This document shows, in pieces, positions 45,294 through 53,008 of a stretch of 64,000 nt of DNA. The position numbers and the translations under genes were made by a program. Below the pieces are notes generated by a model. That model did no database searches and was not told the DNA's origin. It saw only the letters and a program-made list of their open reading frames with translations. The stretch comes from Sinorhizobium sp. RAC02 (GTDB lineage: Bacteria; Pseudomonadota; Alphaproteobacteria; Rhizobiales; Rhizobiaceae). Positions within the stretch are counted from its first letter, which is position 1. Each line of letters starts with the position of its first letter. The stretch is from positions 682,001-746,000 of the forward strand of contig NZ_CP016450.1 of the NCBI RefSeq assembly GCF_001713395.1. Reading direction: 5' to 3'.

Positions 45294-45307
45294 TGAACGT
45301 TCATTCA
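45294..45307. promoter_or_regulatory. TetR-type operator site 3
   Basis: TGAACGTTCATTCA on the + strand (TGAATG-AA-CGTTCA on the minus), upstream of the Rieske oxygenase start on the minus strand. It shares its flanks (TATATTGAATG, CAAAA) with site 2. Confidence 0.75.
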
Positions 45308-45369
45308 ATATAAGCACGATTTCCGTGCAAAAGGAATAGCTTGAGAAAACACTCCGCTTCGATAATGGG

Positions 45370-45396
45370 AAAACCCCGGTCGCAGCGCGGCCGGGG
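45370..45396 (-). terminator. Intrinsic terminator, minus strand
   Basis: CCCCGG (45374-45379) and CCGGGG (45391-45396) arms; read on the minus strand the stem is followed by TTTT. It ends the Gly/His-rich protein gene at 45438. Confidence 0.7.
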
Positions 45397-45437
45397 CAGG
45401 GCGGATATCCGATGGAAAATCGCGGCGGCGCCTGATC

Positions 45438-45674
45438 TTAACGGCAGATTTTCAAACGCTTAACGATGAGGTTGCCCCACCTGTCATAGCGCTTGATCTT
45501 CTTCCAGAAGCAGTGGCGGTGGTGGCCGTAGTAGTGGGTGACATAACCGCGGTGATGACCGCCCCAGCCGTGGTCGCCACCGAAGCCGAAGTAGAAGCCG
45601 CCGGCCTGCGACGGGGCTGCGAAGGATACCGCTGCGATGGTCGCGACAACGGCGGACATGAGGAATTTGCGCAT
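45438..45674 (-). CDS. Small exported Gly/His-rich protein
   Basis: 78 residues. The signal peptide (RKFLMSAVVATIAAVSFAAPSQA, cleaved near 24) is followed by GGFYFGFGGDHGWGGHHRG and HYYGHHRHC, then a basic end (KKIKRYDRWGNLIVKRLKIC). Nine His and two Cys in 54 mature residues suggest metal binding, but this is an inference. The start ATG at 45674 follows AGAGGAG; the open frame extends upstream. It has its own terminator. Confidence 0.75.
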   Translation of the reverse strand: MRKFLMSAVVATIAAVSFAAPSQAGGFYFGFGGDHGWGGHHRGYVTHYYGHHRHCFWKKIKRYDRWGNLIVKRLKICR

Positions 45675-45773
45675 TTCAGTCTCCTCTCTTCCAGTGAAGG
45701 GATGAACCATTTCATCCGTAGGTTCACTGTCGCATAAGGGACTGGGCGGCGCTGTTTCGGGTGGAACAGGCCT

Positions 45774-46586
45774 TTATCGGTCGAGTTCAGGATAGTAGCG
45801 GTCCATACTGCTCGGCCGCAGTTTCTCGCCGATCATGCAATCGGCGTCCGTACCGGCGGTGCGGATGACGCGGGCGGGCGGTTCGACGCCGGAGACCTCC
45901 AGGATCAGCTTGCGGCGGATGGCGATGGCGAAGTCCTCGGGCTCCTGCACCGGCAGCACGAAGGCGCCGGGACCGCCGATAACGCAGTTGGAGTAGTAAT
46001 CGTCGAGCGAACCATAGGCGGCCGAGGGCCGGATCATGATGGCAAGCCCGTTGATGATGATGCCGAGTGCGGTCGCGGCATCCCGCGCCGGTGTCACCGG
46101 TGGGCCGAAATTGTTGGGGCCATCGCCGGAAACATCGATGACGCGGCGCATGCCGGAATAGCTGTTGGCATCGAACAGTTTTGCGCCATAGGCGATGGCC
46201 CCCGAGATCGACGTGCCGCGGCGCGTGGCGATCGGGCGCGCCTCCAGCCGTGCGGCGAAGGCATTGGCTTCCTCGGGGCTGGATATGATCTGCCAGGGCA
46301 GGTGCGAACTGTCCTGGATCGTGCCCGCCCATTCGAAATAGCTGATGGCGATACGGCCGGTCAGGCCCTCGCGTACAGCATTGACGAAATCGGGGTGCCG
46401 CAGTGCATCCACATAGCCGGCGCGCTGCACCTGCGCTTCTTCCAGATCCATGGATCCGGACACATCAACCGCCAGCACCAGTTCGACATCCACCTCCTCC
46501 GCGGAGGTAGCGGCGATCTCGACACCAGCCGTCAGGCTCATCAGCAAGGCAAGCGTCGTCAGCATGACCATCACCCATCCGTGCAT
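45774..46586 (-). CDS. DUF1194 protein with von Willebrand A-type domain
   Basis: 270 residues with an N-terminal signal (about 25) and a VWA-like fold of the DUF1194 kind. The metal-ion-dependent adhesion motif DVSGSMD is at 41-47 (D41, S43, S45), and ISGAIAYGAKLF, RVIDVSGDGPNN and GIIINGLAIM complete the domain. It should be exported to the periplasm. The function of the family is unknown. Confidence 0.85.
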   Translation of the reverse strand: MHGWVMVMLTTLALLMSLTAGVEIAATSAEEVDVELVLAVDVSGSMDLEEAQVQRAGYVDALRHPDFVNAVREGLTGRIAISYFEWAGTIQDSSHLPWQIISSPEEANAFAARLEARPIATRRGTSISGAIAYGAKLFDANSYSGMRRVIDVSGDGPNNFGPPVTPARDAATALGIIINGLAIMIRPSAAYGSLDDYYSNCVIGGPGAFVLPVQEPEDFAIAIRRKLILEVSGVEPPARVIRTAGTDADCMIGEKLRPSSMDRYYPELDR

Positions 46587-46749
46587 ATCCCATTCATTAG
46601 ATGGTGCACGATGGACGGTTGGAAAGGGTACGTGCTCTTCAAAAATCGGTGATGGCCGGCGAATAGTGCGCGGGTCGCATCCGTTGCCTTATGACCCGCG
46701 ACTGCGGGTGCCGAACAGGGCTTGCCGCTTGGAGCAGAGAACGGATCAC

Positions 46750-47841
46750 ATGGGTTTCAAGGATATTTTTGCCAGGTTTCGCAGCAGGATATCAGGCGCA
46801 GGCGCCGCACCGGCAACGCCACTCTCCCCGGAAGAGCAATTGGTCCGCGACTACGACCTCTACCTCATCGATCTGCATGACGAAATGCCGGCCCTCATTC
46901 CACAGCGTGATGCCATGCGCGCGGCTTGGCACAGGGGTGATTTCGAGGTCTACCACCAGGCTTTCGAGGCCGCGCGGGCAAGCGGCGTCATCGCGGACAA
47001 CGGCAAGCCACTCTATTCGCTCGTCAAGGACTGGTTCCTCGAGCCTTTCATGGCGCTGCCGGATGATGAGGCGGCTGCGCCGGAGCATGAAGACATGCTG
47101 AAACCGTTCCGGGATTTCTTCCATCGCAGCCCCTCGGCCTTTTCCGCCGCCACCTATGCCGATGCCCTGCGCGTCACCGCCTTCGTGCGGCGCGGCACCG
47201 GCTGGGGGCGCGATGTGCGGGCCGACCAGTGGCAGGGCTATGAGGAATTGCTGAAGGAGGCCGACGACGTGCTCGACGGCCATGCCGATCCCGAGAATTT
47301 CAGCTGGCGGATCAGCGACTATCGACGCTCGGCCAACGAGGGCGATTTCGAAACATTCAAGGCGCGCTTCGAGCGGGCCTTGCTGCTCGACCGCTACAAC
47401 ATAGACCTTTGCCGCTCGCATGCCCGCATGATCATGCCGCGCTGGCTCGGCCGCGACGCACAGGATCTGGAAGACTTTGCGCGGCGTGCCGCGGAGCGGA
47501 CGAAGGACCGTTTCGGCCTCGGCTTCTATGCACTGATCCAGCAGGCGAACACCGATGTCGGCGACCATGAACTTGCCGATACGCTGTGTGATCCCGATCT
47601 GGTGAAACGGGGCTTCGAGGACTTGCTCGCCCGCTTTCCCGCGCCGAGCGTGATGAACCTCTATGCCGACACGCTGGAATGGATGGGCGACACCGAAGCG
47701 CTCGCCGACCTGCTCGAAACCCGGTTCAGGGTGATGGTGCCGCAGATATGGTATGGCGAAACGCGCAGCGACCAGATGTCCTATCTCTTCGCCACGCTGC
47801 TCGAAGCGGCGGAGGTTCTGGAAGGGCGAAAGCCCGGCTAG
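46750..47841 (+). CDS. Hypothetical helical protein
   Basis: 363 residues, soluble, no signal peptide, largely helical and rich in acidic and aromatic residues; parts such as FEVYHQAFEAARASGVIADNG and the repeated 35-residue-like segments near the C terminus look tetratricopeptide-like, but no clear consensus emerges. I do not recognise a family with certainty. It starts at the ATG at 46750 (MGFKDIFARFRSR); the open frame before it overlaps the divergent DUF1194 gene. Divergent region 46587-46749 holds both promoters. Confidence 0.7.
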   Translation: MGFKDIFARFRSRISGAGAAPATPLSPEEQLVRDYDLYLIDLHDEMPALIPQRDAMRAAWHRGDFEVYHQAFEAARASGVIADNGKPLYSLVKDWFLEPFMALPDDEAAAPEHEDMLKPFRDFFHRSPSAFSAATYADALRVTAFVRRGTGWGRDVRADQWQGYEELLKEADDVLDGHADPENFSWRISDYRRSANEGDFETFKARFERALLLDRYNIDLCRSHARMIMPRWLGRDAQDLEDFARRAAERTKDRFGLGFYALIQQANTDVGDHELADTLCDPDLVKRGFEDLLARFPAPSVMNLYADTLEWMGDTEALADLLETRFRVMVPQIWYGETRSDQMSYLFATLLEAAEVLEGRKPG

Positions 47842-47869
47842 CTACGTATCGAGCGTCCGGGCGCGCGAC

Positions 47870-48478
47870 TTACGGCGTCGTCAATTGCCGGATCGCCATG
47901 TGCTTGTAGGCTTCGACCAGCGCATCACCCTCCGGCCGCGCGACCGAGACGGCAAGGCGCATCGTCGCTTCGCCGAGATGCATGACGAGGAGGGCCGTTG
48001 CGTCGATCGTCTGCGGATCGCCGGCCGGCTGCAGTGCCTTCAACCGTTCGGCAAGCAGCGTGCCGTTGCGACGGCTTTCCTCCACCTCCATGACGCGCAG
48101 CGCACCGTCCGCCTGCACGGCGGACCAGATGTCGCGGATGACGGGTTCGCCAAGGAAGATCGCGTAATAGGTGTCGATCAGCGCGCCGAAGGCGGTGGCG
48201 AGATCGTCCATGCTGGTCACGGTGGCGAGACCTTCGGCGATGCAGGCGCGGCTGTCCTCGTTGCAGCGCTCGGCCAGCGCTCGCACCACGGCGCTCTTGT
48301 CCGGAAAATACTGGTAGAGCGAGCCGATCGAGATGCCCGTGCGCTGGGCAAGCTCGCTCATGCGCAGCGCGTCGCTGCCCGTTTCGGCAATCATCCCCGT
48401 CGCATTGGCAAGGATGGCGTCCACCCGTTCGCGGCTGCGCTTCTGGCTCGGCGCGCGGCGCATCTGCGTGTCGTTCAT
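47870..48478 (-). CDS. TetR family regulator
   Basis: 202 residues: helix-turn-helix RVDAILANATGMIAETGSDALRMSELAQRTGISIGSLYQYFPDKSAVV, then a C-terminal ligand domain. It is divergent from the NAD(P)-binding protein gene across tandem GAG-N5-CTC sites. I start at the ATG at 48478, 7 bases after GGAG; a GTG at 48490 is the other option. The probable targets are the divergent operon and itself. Confidence 0.9.
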   Translation of the reverse strand: MNDTQMRRAPSQKRSRERVDAILANATGMIAETGSDALRMSELAQRTGISIGSLYQYFPDKSAVVRALAERCNEDSRACIAEGLATVTSMDDLATAFGALIDTYYAIFLGEPVIRDIWSAVQADGALRVMEVEESRRNGTLLAERLKALQPAGDPQTIDATALLVMHLGEATMRLAVSVARPEGDALVEAYKHMAIRQLTTP

Positions 48479-48507
48479 CGCTTTCTCCACGGCCCATTCA
48501 AATCACG

Positions 48508-48556
48508 CTTGACAAATACGAGGATTCCTCACATTTTGCAAACATGAGTATTGCTC
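48508..48556 (+). promoter_or_regulatory. Promoter and tandem operators upstream of NAD(P)-binding gene
   Basis: CTTGAC at 48508-48513 is a typical rhizobial -35. Two identical-frame sites follow, GAGGATTCCTC (48520-48530) and GAGTATTGCTC (48546-48556), 26 bp apart and both followed by A(C/T)ATTTT. The first lies between the -35 and the likely -10, so binding there would block RNA polymerase. The second lies in the leader, just before the SD. Confidence 0.65.
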
Positions 48557-48576
48557 ATATTTTGGAGGATGAACGG

Positions 48577-49395
48577 ATGACACGCATTCTGGTTCTGGGT
48601 GGCGAGGGCAAGACGGGACGGCCGATCGCCGAGCGGCTGCGCGAAAAGGGGCATGAGGTGCGGATGGGGTCGCGTTCGGCGGCGATCCCGTTCGATTGGC
48701 GCGACGCCTCCGGCTGGTCGGCGGTACTGGAGGGCGTCGAGGCCGCCTACATCGCCTATCAGCCGGACCTCGCCGTACCTGGCTCGGACGACGACATTCG
48801 CCGGTTCTCTCGCCTGGCCGCGGAAGCGGGCGTCACGCGCCTCGTGCTGCTTTCGGGACGCGGCGAGGATGCCGCGGAAGTCAGCGAGGAGGCGATGAAG
48901 GAGGCCGGCATCGCCTGGACGGTGCTGCGCGGCAGCTGGTTCTTCCAGAATTTCAGCGAAGGCCTGTTTGCCGAGCCGATCCTTGCCGGCGAACTGGTCC
49001 TGCCCTCGGCGACGGTACGCGAACCCTTCATCGATACGCGCGACATCGCCGACGTTGCGGTGGCGGCGCTGACGGAGGAGGTGCATGCCGGCAAGACCTA
49101 TGAATTGACCGGCCCGCGGCTGATGACCTTCCGCGAGGCGACGGCGGAATTTTCCGCGGCCGGCGGGCGCGCGGTGACCTATACGCCAGTCACGATCGAC
49201 GCATATGCTGCCATGCTGCGCGAGGCTCAGATGCCGGAGGATGTCATCTGGCTCGTCACCTATCTGTTCGGCTCGGTGCTCGACGGCCGTAACGAGGCGC
49301 TTACCCATGACATCGAGCGCGTGCTCGGCCGACCGCCGCGCGATTTTGCGGATTTCGCCCGCGACGTGGCTGAAACCGGTTTCTGGAGGACCTGA
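48577..49395 (+). CDS. NAD(P)-binding (NmrA-like) protein
   Basis: 272 residues with the nucleotide-binding motif MTRILVLGGEGKTGRPIAERL and the NmrA/azoreductase-like layout (VLRGSWFFQNFSE, EPFIDTRDIADVAVAAL). This family includes sensors and reductases; the substrate is unknown. The ATG at 48577 sits 8 bases after GGAGG. It leads a two-gene operon with the DUF1772 protein, and the divergent TetR gene should control it. Confidence 0.88.
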   Translation: MTRILVLGGEGKTGRPIAERLREKGHEVRMGSRSAAIPFDWRDASGWSAVLEGVEAAYIAYQPDLAVPGSDDDIRRFSRLAAEAGVTRLVLLSGRGEDAAEVSEEAMKEAGIAWTVLRGSWFFQNFSEGLFAEPILAGELVLPSATVREPFIDTRDIADVAVAALTEEVHAGKTYELTGPRLMTFREATAEFSAAGGRAVTYTPVTIDAYAAMLREAQMPEDVIWLVTYLFGSVLDGRNEALTHDIERVLGRPPRDFADFARDVAETGFWRT

Positions 49396-49397
49396 TC

Positions 49398-49880
49398 ATG
49401 GCAAGCGCCTTTCCCATCCTGACCTTCCTCGCCATCCTTGCGACGGCGCTGAACGCCGGCCTGTTCTTCATCTTCTCCGTCTGCATCATGGCCGCCTTCG
49501 CGCGCCTGACGCCGGCGGAAGGGGCTGCGGCGATGAACGCCATCAATGTCGTCATCCAGAACCCCTGGTTCTTCTCGGCCTTCTTCGGCGGCGCGCTGCT
49601 GTCGCTGGTGCTGGCTGTCCTCGGTTTCATGCAGGGCGGGGCCGGCGGGCTGATGGCGGCGGCGGGCGGCCTCATCTTCCTCGTTGCTGTCATCGGCGTT
49701 ACGATCGTCTTCAACGTGCCGCTTAACAATGCGTTGGCCGCGGCCCCCGCCGGCAGCTCCGAACAGGCGGCTCTCTGGCAGCGCTATCTCGATGTCTGGA
49801 CGATGTGGAACCATGTGCGCACGCTTGGTTCGCTCGCCGCGGTCGGGCTTTTCGCGCTGGCCTTCCGCCAAGGGCTCTGA
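49398..49880 (+). CDS. DUF1772 membrane protein
   Basis: 160 residues with about four membrane helices, the DUF1772 (anthrone oxygenase-like) family: FSVCIMAAFARLTPAEGAAAMNAIN near the first helices, LLSLVLAVLGFMQGG, VTIVFNVPLNNALAA, and RYLDVWTMWNHVRTLGSLAAVGLFALAF. Two bases separate it from the NAD(P)-binding gene. The pairing of a reductase-like protein with a DUF1772 protein under a TetR switch suggests a detoxification unit. Confidence 0.85.
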   Translation: MASAFPILTFLAILATALNAGLFFIFSVCIMAAFARLTPAEGAAAMNAINVVIQNPWFFSAFFGGALLSLVLAVLGFMQGGAGGLMAAAGGLIFLVAVIGVTIVFNVPLNNALAAAPAGSSEQAALWQRYLDVWTMWNHVRTLGSLAAVGLFALAFRQGL

Positions 49881-49929
49881 GGCGGGCTGGCGCTCCTCCG
49901 TCGGGCCTGCTAGCTCTTCTGTCAGACCA

Positions 49930-51363
49930 ATGCCGGAGCCGACCTTGCAGGACATTACCGCCCTTTCCGCCCTTGCCCTTTCCGCCGCCATTGCCGAACG
50001 CCGGCTCGATTGCCGCAGCGTGATGGCGGCCTACCTTTCCCGCATCGAGGCGATCAATCCGCGCATCAACGCCATCGTCAGCCTCCGCCCCGCCGAAGAC
50101 CTTCTGGCCGAGGCAGAGGCGGCCGACGGGGCGCTGGCGGCGGGGGAGTATCGCGGCTGGCTGCACGGCCTGCCGTTTGCGGTGAAGGATCTCTCCGAGG
50201 CCAAGGGCATCCTTTGCTCCTTCGGCTCGGCGAATTATGCGGATTTCGTGCCGGATTATGACGACATCCATGTCGAGCGCATCCGCGCGGCGGGCGCCAT
50301 CATCATCGGCAAGACCAATGCGCCGGAAATGGGCCTCGGCTCGCACAGCTACAATCCGGTCTTCGGCGTTACCCGCAATCCCTACGATACGGGCAAGAGC
50401 GCTGGCGGCTCCTCCGGTGGTGCAGCGGCAGCGCTTGCGGCACGGCTGGTGCCGGTCGCCGATGGCAGCGACATGATGGGGTCGCTGCGCAATCCTGCCG
50501 GCTTCAACAATGTCGTCGGTTTCCGCCCGTCCTTCGGCCGCGTGCCATCGCTGGGTAACGAGCTTTTCCTCGGCCAACTCGCGGTGAACGGCCCGATTGG
50601 GCGCAGCGTCGCCGATGTCGCGGCACTGTTCGCCACGCAGGCGGGGCATGATCCGCGCGATCCGTTGTCGCTGACCGACGAAAGCCTTTCATTGAATGCG
50701 CATCGCGACCTTTCCGGCGCCCGTATCGGCTGGCTCGGCGATTTCGGCGGCTATCTGCCCTTCGAGCCTGGCGTGCTGGAGTTGTGCCGCGCCTCGCTCG
50801 ACGTCTTCCGCCGGCTTGGCTGCACGGTCGAGGAGGTCGCGCCCGGCTTCGACATGGCGCGGCTGTGGCAGACCTGGCGCACGCTCCGCCATTTCCTCGT
50901 CGCCAACGGGCAGGCGGAGGACTATGCCGATCCGGCGCGGCGCGCACGCATGAAGCGGGAGATGATCTGGGAGGTCGAGAACGGTCAGCAGCTGTCCGCC
51001 AACGACGTCTATGCCGCCTCGCTGGCACGCAGCGACTGGCATCGCCATGTCGCCGGCCTCTTCGAGACTTACGATTTCCTCATCCTGCCGTCGGCGCAGG
51101 TCTTCCCCTTCGACGCGGAGCTGGACTGGCCGAAGGCCATCGACGGGCGGGCGATGGATACCTATCACCGCTGGATGGAAGTGGTGATCGGCCCGACGCT
51201 GGCGGGGCTTCCCGTCGCCGCTATGCCGGCCGGTTTCGGCGCGAATGGACTGCCGGCAGGCATCCAGATCATCGGCCGGGCGCGGGCTGACCGTGACGTG
51301 CTTGCAGCGGCGGCAAGCTACGAAAAGGCGACCGACTGGCTTGGCCAGCATCCCCAATTCTAG
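49930..51363 (+). CDS. Amidase signature family protein
   Basis: 477 residues. The Ser-cisSer-Lys framework is present: Lys in FAVKDL near 86, the GKTNAPEMGLGS stretch, and SAGGSSGGAAAAL. The catalytic segment reads DGSDMMGSLRNP, with Met where the signature usually has Gly or Ala before the second GS. The substrate cannot be read. It starts at the ATG at 49930 (MPEPTLQDITALS), 49 bp after the DUF1772 gene. Confidence 0.88.
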   Translation: MPEPTLQDITALSALALSAAIAERRLDCRSVMAAYLSRIEAINPRINAIVSLRPAEDLLAEAEAADGALAAGEYRGWLHGLPFAVKDLSEAKGILCSFGSANYADFVPDYDDIHVERIRAAGAIIIGKTNAPEMGLGSHSYNPVFGVTRNPYDTGKSAGGSSGGAAAALAARLVPVADGSDMMGSLRNPAGFNNVVGFRPSFGRVPSLGNELFLGQLAVNGPIGRSVADVAALFATQAGHDPRDPLSLTDESLSLNAHRDLSGARIGWLGDFGGYLPFEPGVLELCRASLDVFRRLGCTVEEVAPGFDMARLWQTWRTLRHFLVANGQAEDYADPARRARMKREMIWEVENGQQLSANDVYAASLARSDWHRHVAGLFETYDFLILPSAQVFPFDAELDWPKAIDGRAMDTYHRWMEVVIGPTLAGLPVAAMPAGFGANGLPAGIQIIGRARADRDVLAAAASYEKATDWLGQHPQF

Positions 51364-51613
51364 GGAGGCGGGGCGGTCCGACACGTCATTGCCGCATTCT
51401 CGTGACAGGCAGCCTTGCCGGATGTTGAGGACCTTCCGGCGGATTCCTTCAAAAACACGAGGCGCCGTTTAGGAATTGCTTACCATATTTCGTCATTCTT
51501 TGCTCGTTCGGCAGAGGTCCGGCGCAGGTCGCGCCGCTCGCCGCCAGCGTAACGGCTTTCGGAGCGTCATTTCCGCGGCCGCGTCGAGTAACGAGTTTCG
51601 GGTAACGAGTATC

Positions 51614-52804
51614 ATGGCGTCTGTGTACGAGTCCGCGCGTTCCGCGTCCAAATCCCGTCGGGGTCGTTCCGGGGGTATCCTTCTCAGCGCATTGCTTGCC
51701 TGCGGCGTCATCGCCGGGTCCGCCTGGGCCGTCGTCTCCACGCTCGGCGCGATGCAGGATGCGGTGTCCTCGCTTTCGGAAGGCAAGAAGGCGATTGCCG
51801 CGTCCCTTCACGGCAAGTCCGTAGTCACCGACAGGAACCGTGCCGAGCGCACGGTGAAGATCGCAAAGTTCTCCCGGCTTTCGCAGCCTTCTGAAAGCGA
51901 ACGCCGCCAGAAGCAGCTGACCGCCGAAGCGGTCCAGGTCGCGCACCAGCGCCGCATTTCCATCCAGTTGGCCTCAGCCGTCAAACGCGAGAAGGCCAAG
52001 GCGGCGCTCATCGAGGCGGCCGTTGCGCGCGCCGAGCGCTCCGTCGAGCAGGAAAAGGCGATCACCGGTCAGCCGACCATGGTGACGGCGCTGCTTCCCG
52101 ACGAATCCGCCCGCAAGAATATCCAGCCCTTCGGCCTCGTCATGCAGAAGCCGGAGACCGACGAGGAGAGCATCCTCAGCGAAATTCCGTTGCCGGAAGC
52201 CAAGCCGGCGCTTGAGACCGTCACCATCGAGCGCAAGCCGGTGGAAGAAAAGCCGGTCGCCCGCACGCGGCGCGAAAAACAGGACGACAAGGAAGACGTC
52301 GCCATCGCGAAGCCGGAGCGCTCGCTGTTCAACGATTTCTTCAAGAGCAAGGGCAGCGCAACCGGCTGGCCGGGCAAGGGCACCCGGGTGGCGATCTATG
52401 ACGTCTCCAACGCGACCGTCTACATGCCCGACGGCACGAAGCTGCGCGCCCATTCCGGCATCGGCAAGATGCGTGACAATCCGGACTACGAGCACGTCAA
52501 GATGACCGGCCCGACGCCGGCTGGCATCTACCGCCTGAAGATGCGCGAGCGGCGCTTCCATGGCGTCGAGGCGATCCGCATGACATCGATCGACGGCCGC
52601 GACCCGAAGAACCGCACGGGACTGCTGACGCACACCAACCTGCTGCGCGGTCAGAAGGGCTCGCACGGCTGCGTCGCCTTCCAGAACTACGAGCCGTTCC
52701 TCAATGCCTTCAAGCGTGGCCACATCACCATGATGGTCGTGGTACCGGAACTGCCGTCGTCGCGCACACGGCTCGCGGCGCTCTACCGCAAGGCGGGCGC
52801 CTGA
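51614..52804 (+). CDS. DUF2778 domain L,D-transpeptidase-like protein
   Basis: 396 residues. An N-terminal membrane segment (about 23-45, ILLSALLACGVIAGSAWAVV) is followed by a long charged helical linker (about 60-250), and the C-terminal catalytic-like domain has S350-H351-G352-C353 (SHGCVAF) and the HSGIGKMRDNPDYEHVKMTGPTPAG region. The DUF2778 group, related to Tlde1 L,D-transpeptidase-like proteins, acts on peptidoglycan. The ATG at 51614 has a weak SD; two direct repeats GTAACGAGT (51588-51596, 51602-51610) lie just before it. Confidence 0.85.
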   Translation: MASVYESARSASKSRRGRSGGILLSALLACGVIAGSAWAVVSTLGAMQDAVSSLSEGKKAIAASLHGKSVVTDRNRAERTVKIAKFSRLSQPSESERRQKQLTAEAVQVAHQRRISIQLASAVKREKAKAALIEAAVARAERSVEQEKAITGQPTMVTALLPDESARKNIQPFGLVMQKPETDEESILSEIPLPEAKPALETVTIERKPVEEKPVARTRREKQDDKEDVAIAKPERSLFNDFFKSKGSATGWPGKGTRVAIYDVSNATVYMPDGTKLRAHSGIGKMRDNPDYEHVKMTGPTPAGIYRLKMRERRFHGVEAIRMTSIDGRDPKNRTGLLTHTNLLRGQKGSHGCVAFQNYEPFLNAFKRGHITMMVVVPELPSSRTRLAALYRKAGA

Positions 52805-52827
52805 GATTTACGGATATTTGTGATGAG

Positions 52828-52854
52828 ACCGGCGCCGTGTGCGCCGGTTTTTTT
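52828..52854 (+). terminator. Intrinsic terminator
   Basis: ACCGGCGC (52828-52835) and GCGCCGGT (52841-52848) arms followed by a run of T, after the DUF2778 gene. Confidence 0.88.
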
Positions 52855-53008
52855 ATGCGCGCTCTTTCCAGCGCGCATTCATATGATTTTTTTCTGAATG
52901 TTACGCCGAACACCAGTTTGGTTTAGCAATTGCTAAGAATTTTCAGCCAATTCTAATAGGACTGCCGGATTGGCCGGCTCTGTGACTGTTTCCTGCTGGG
53001 GATGACAC

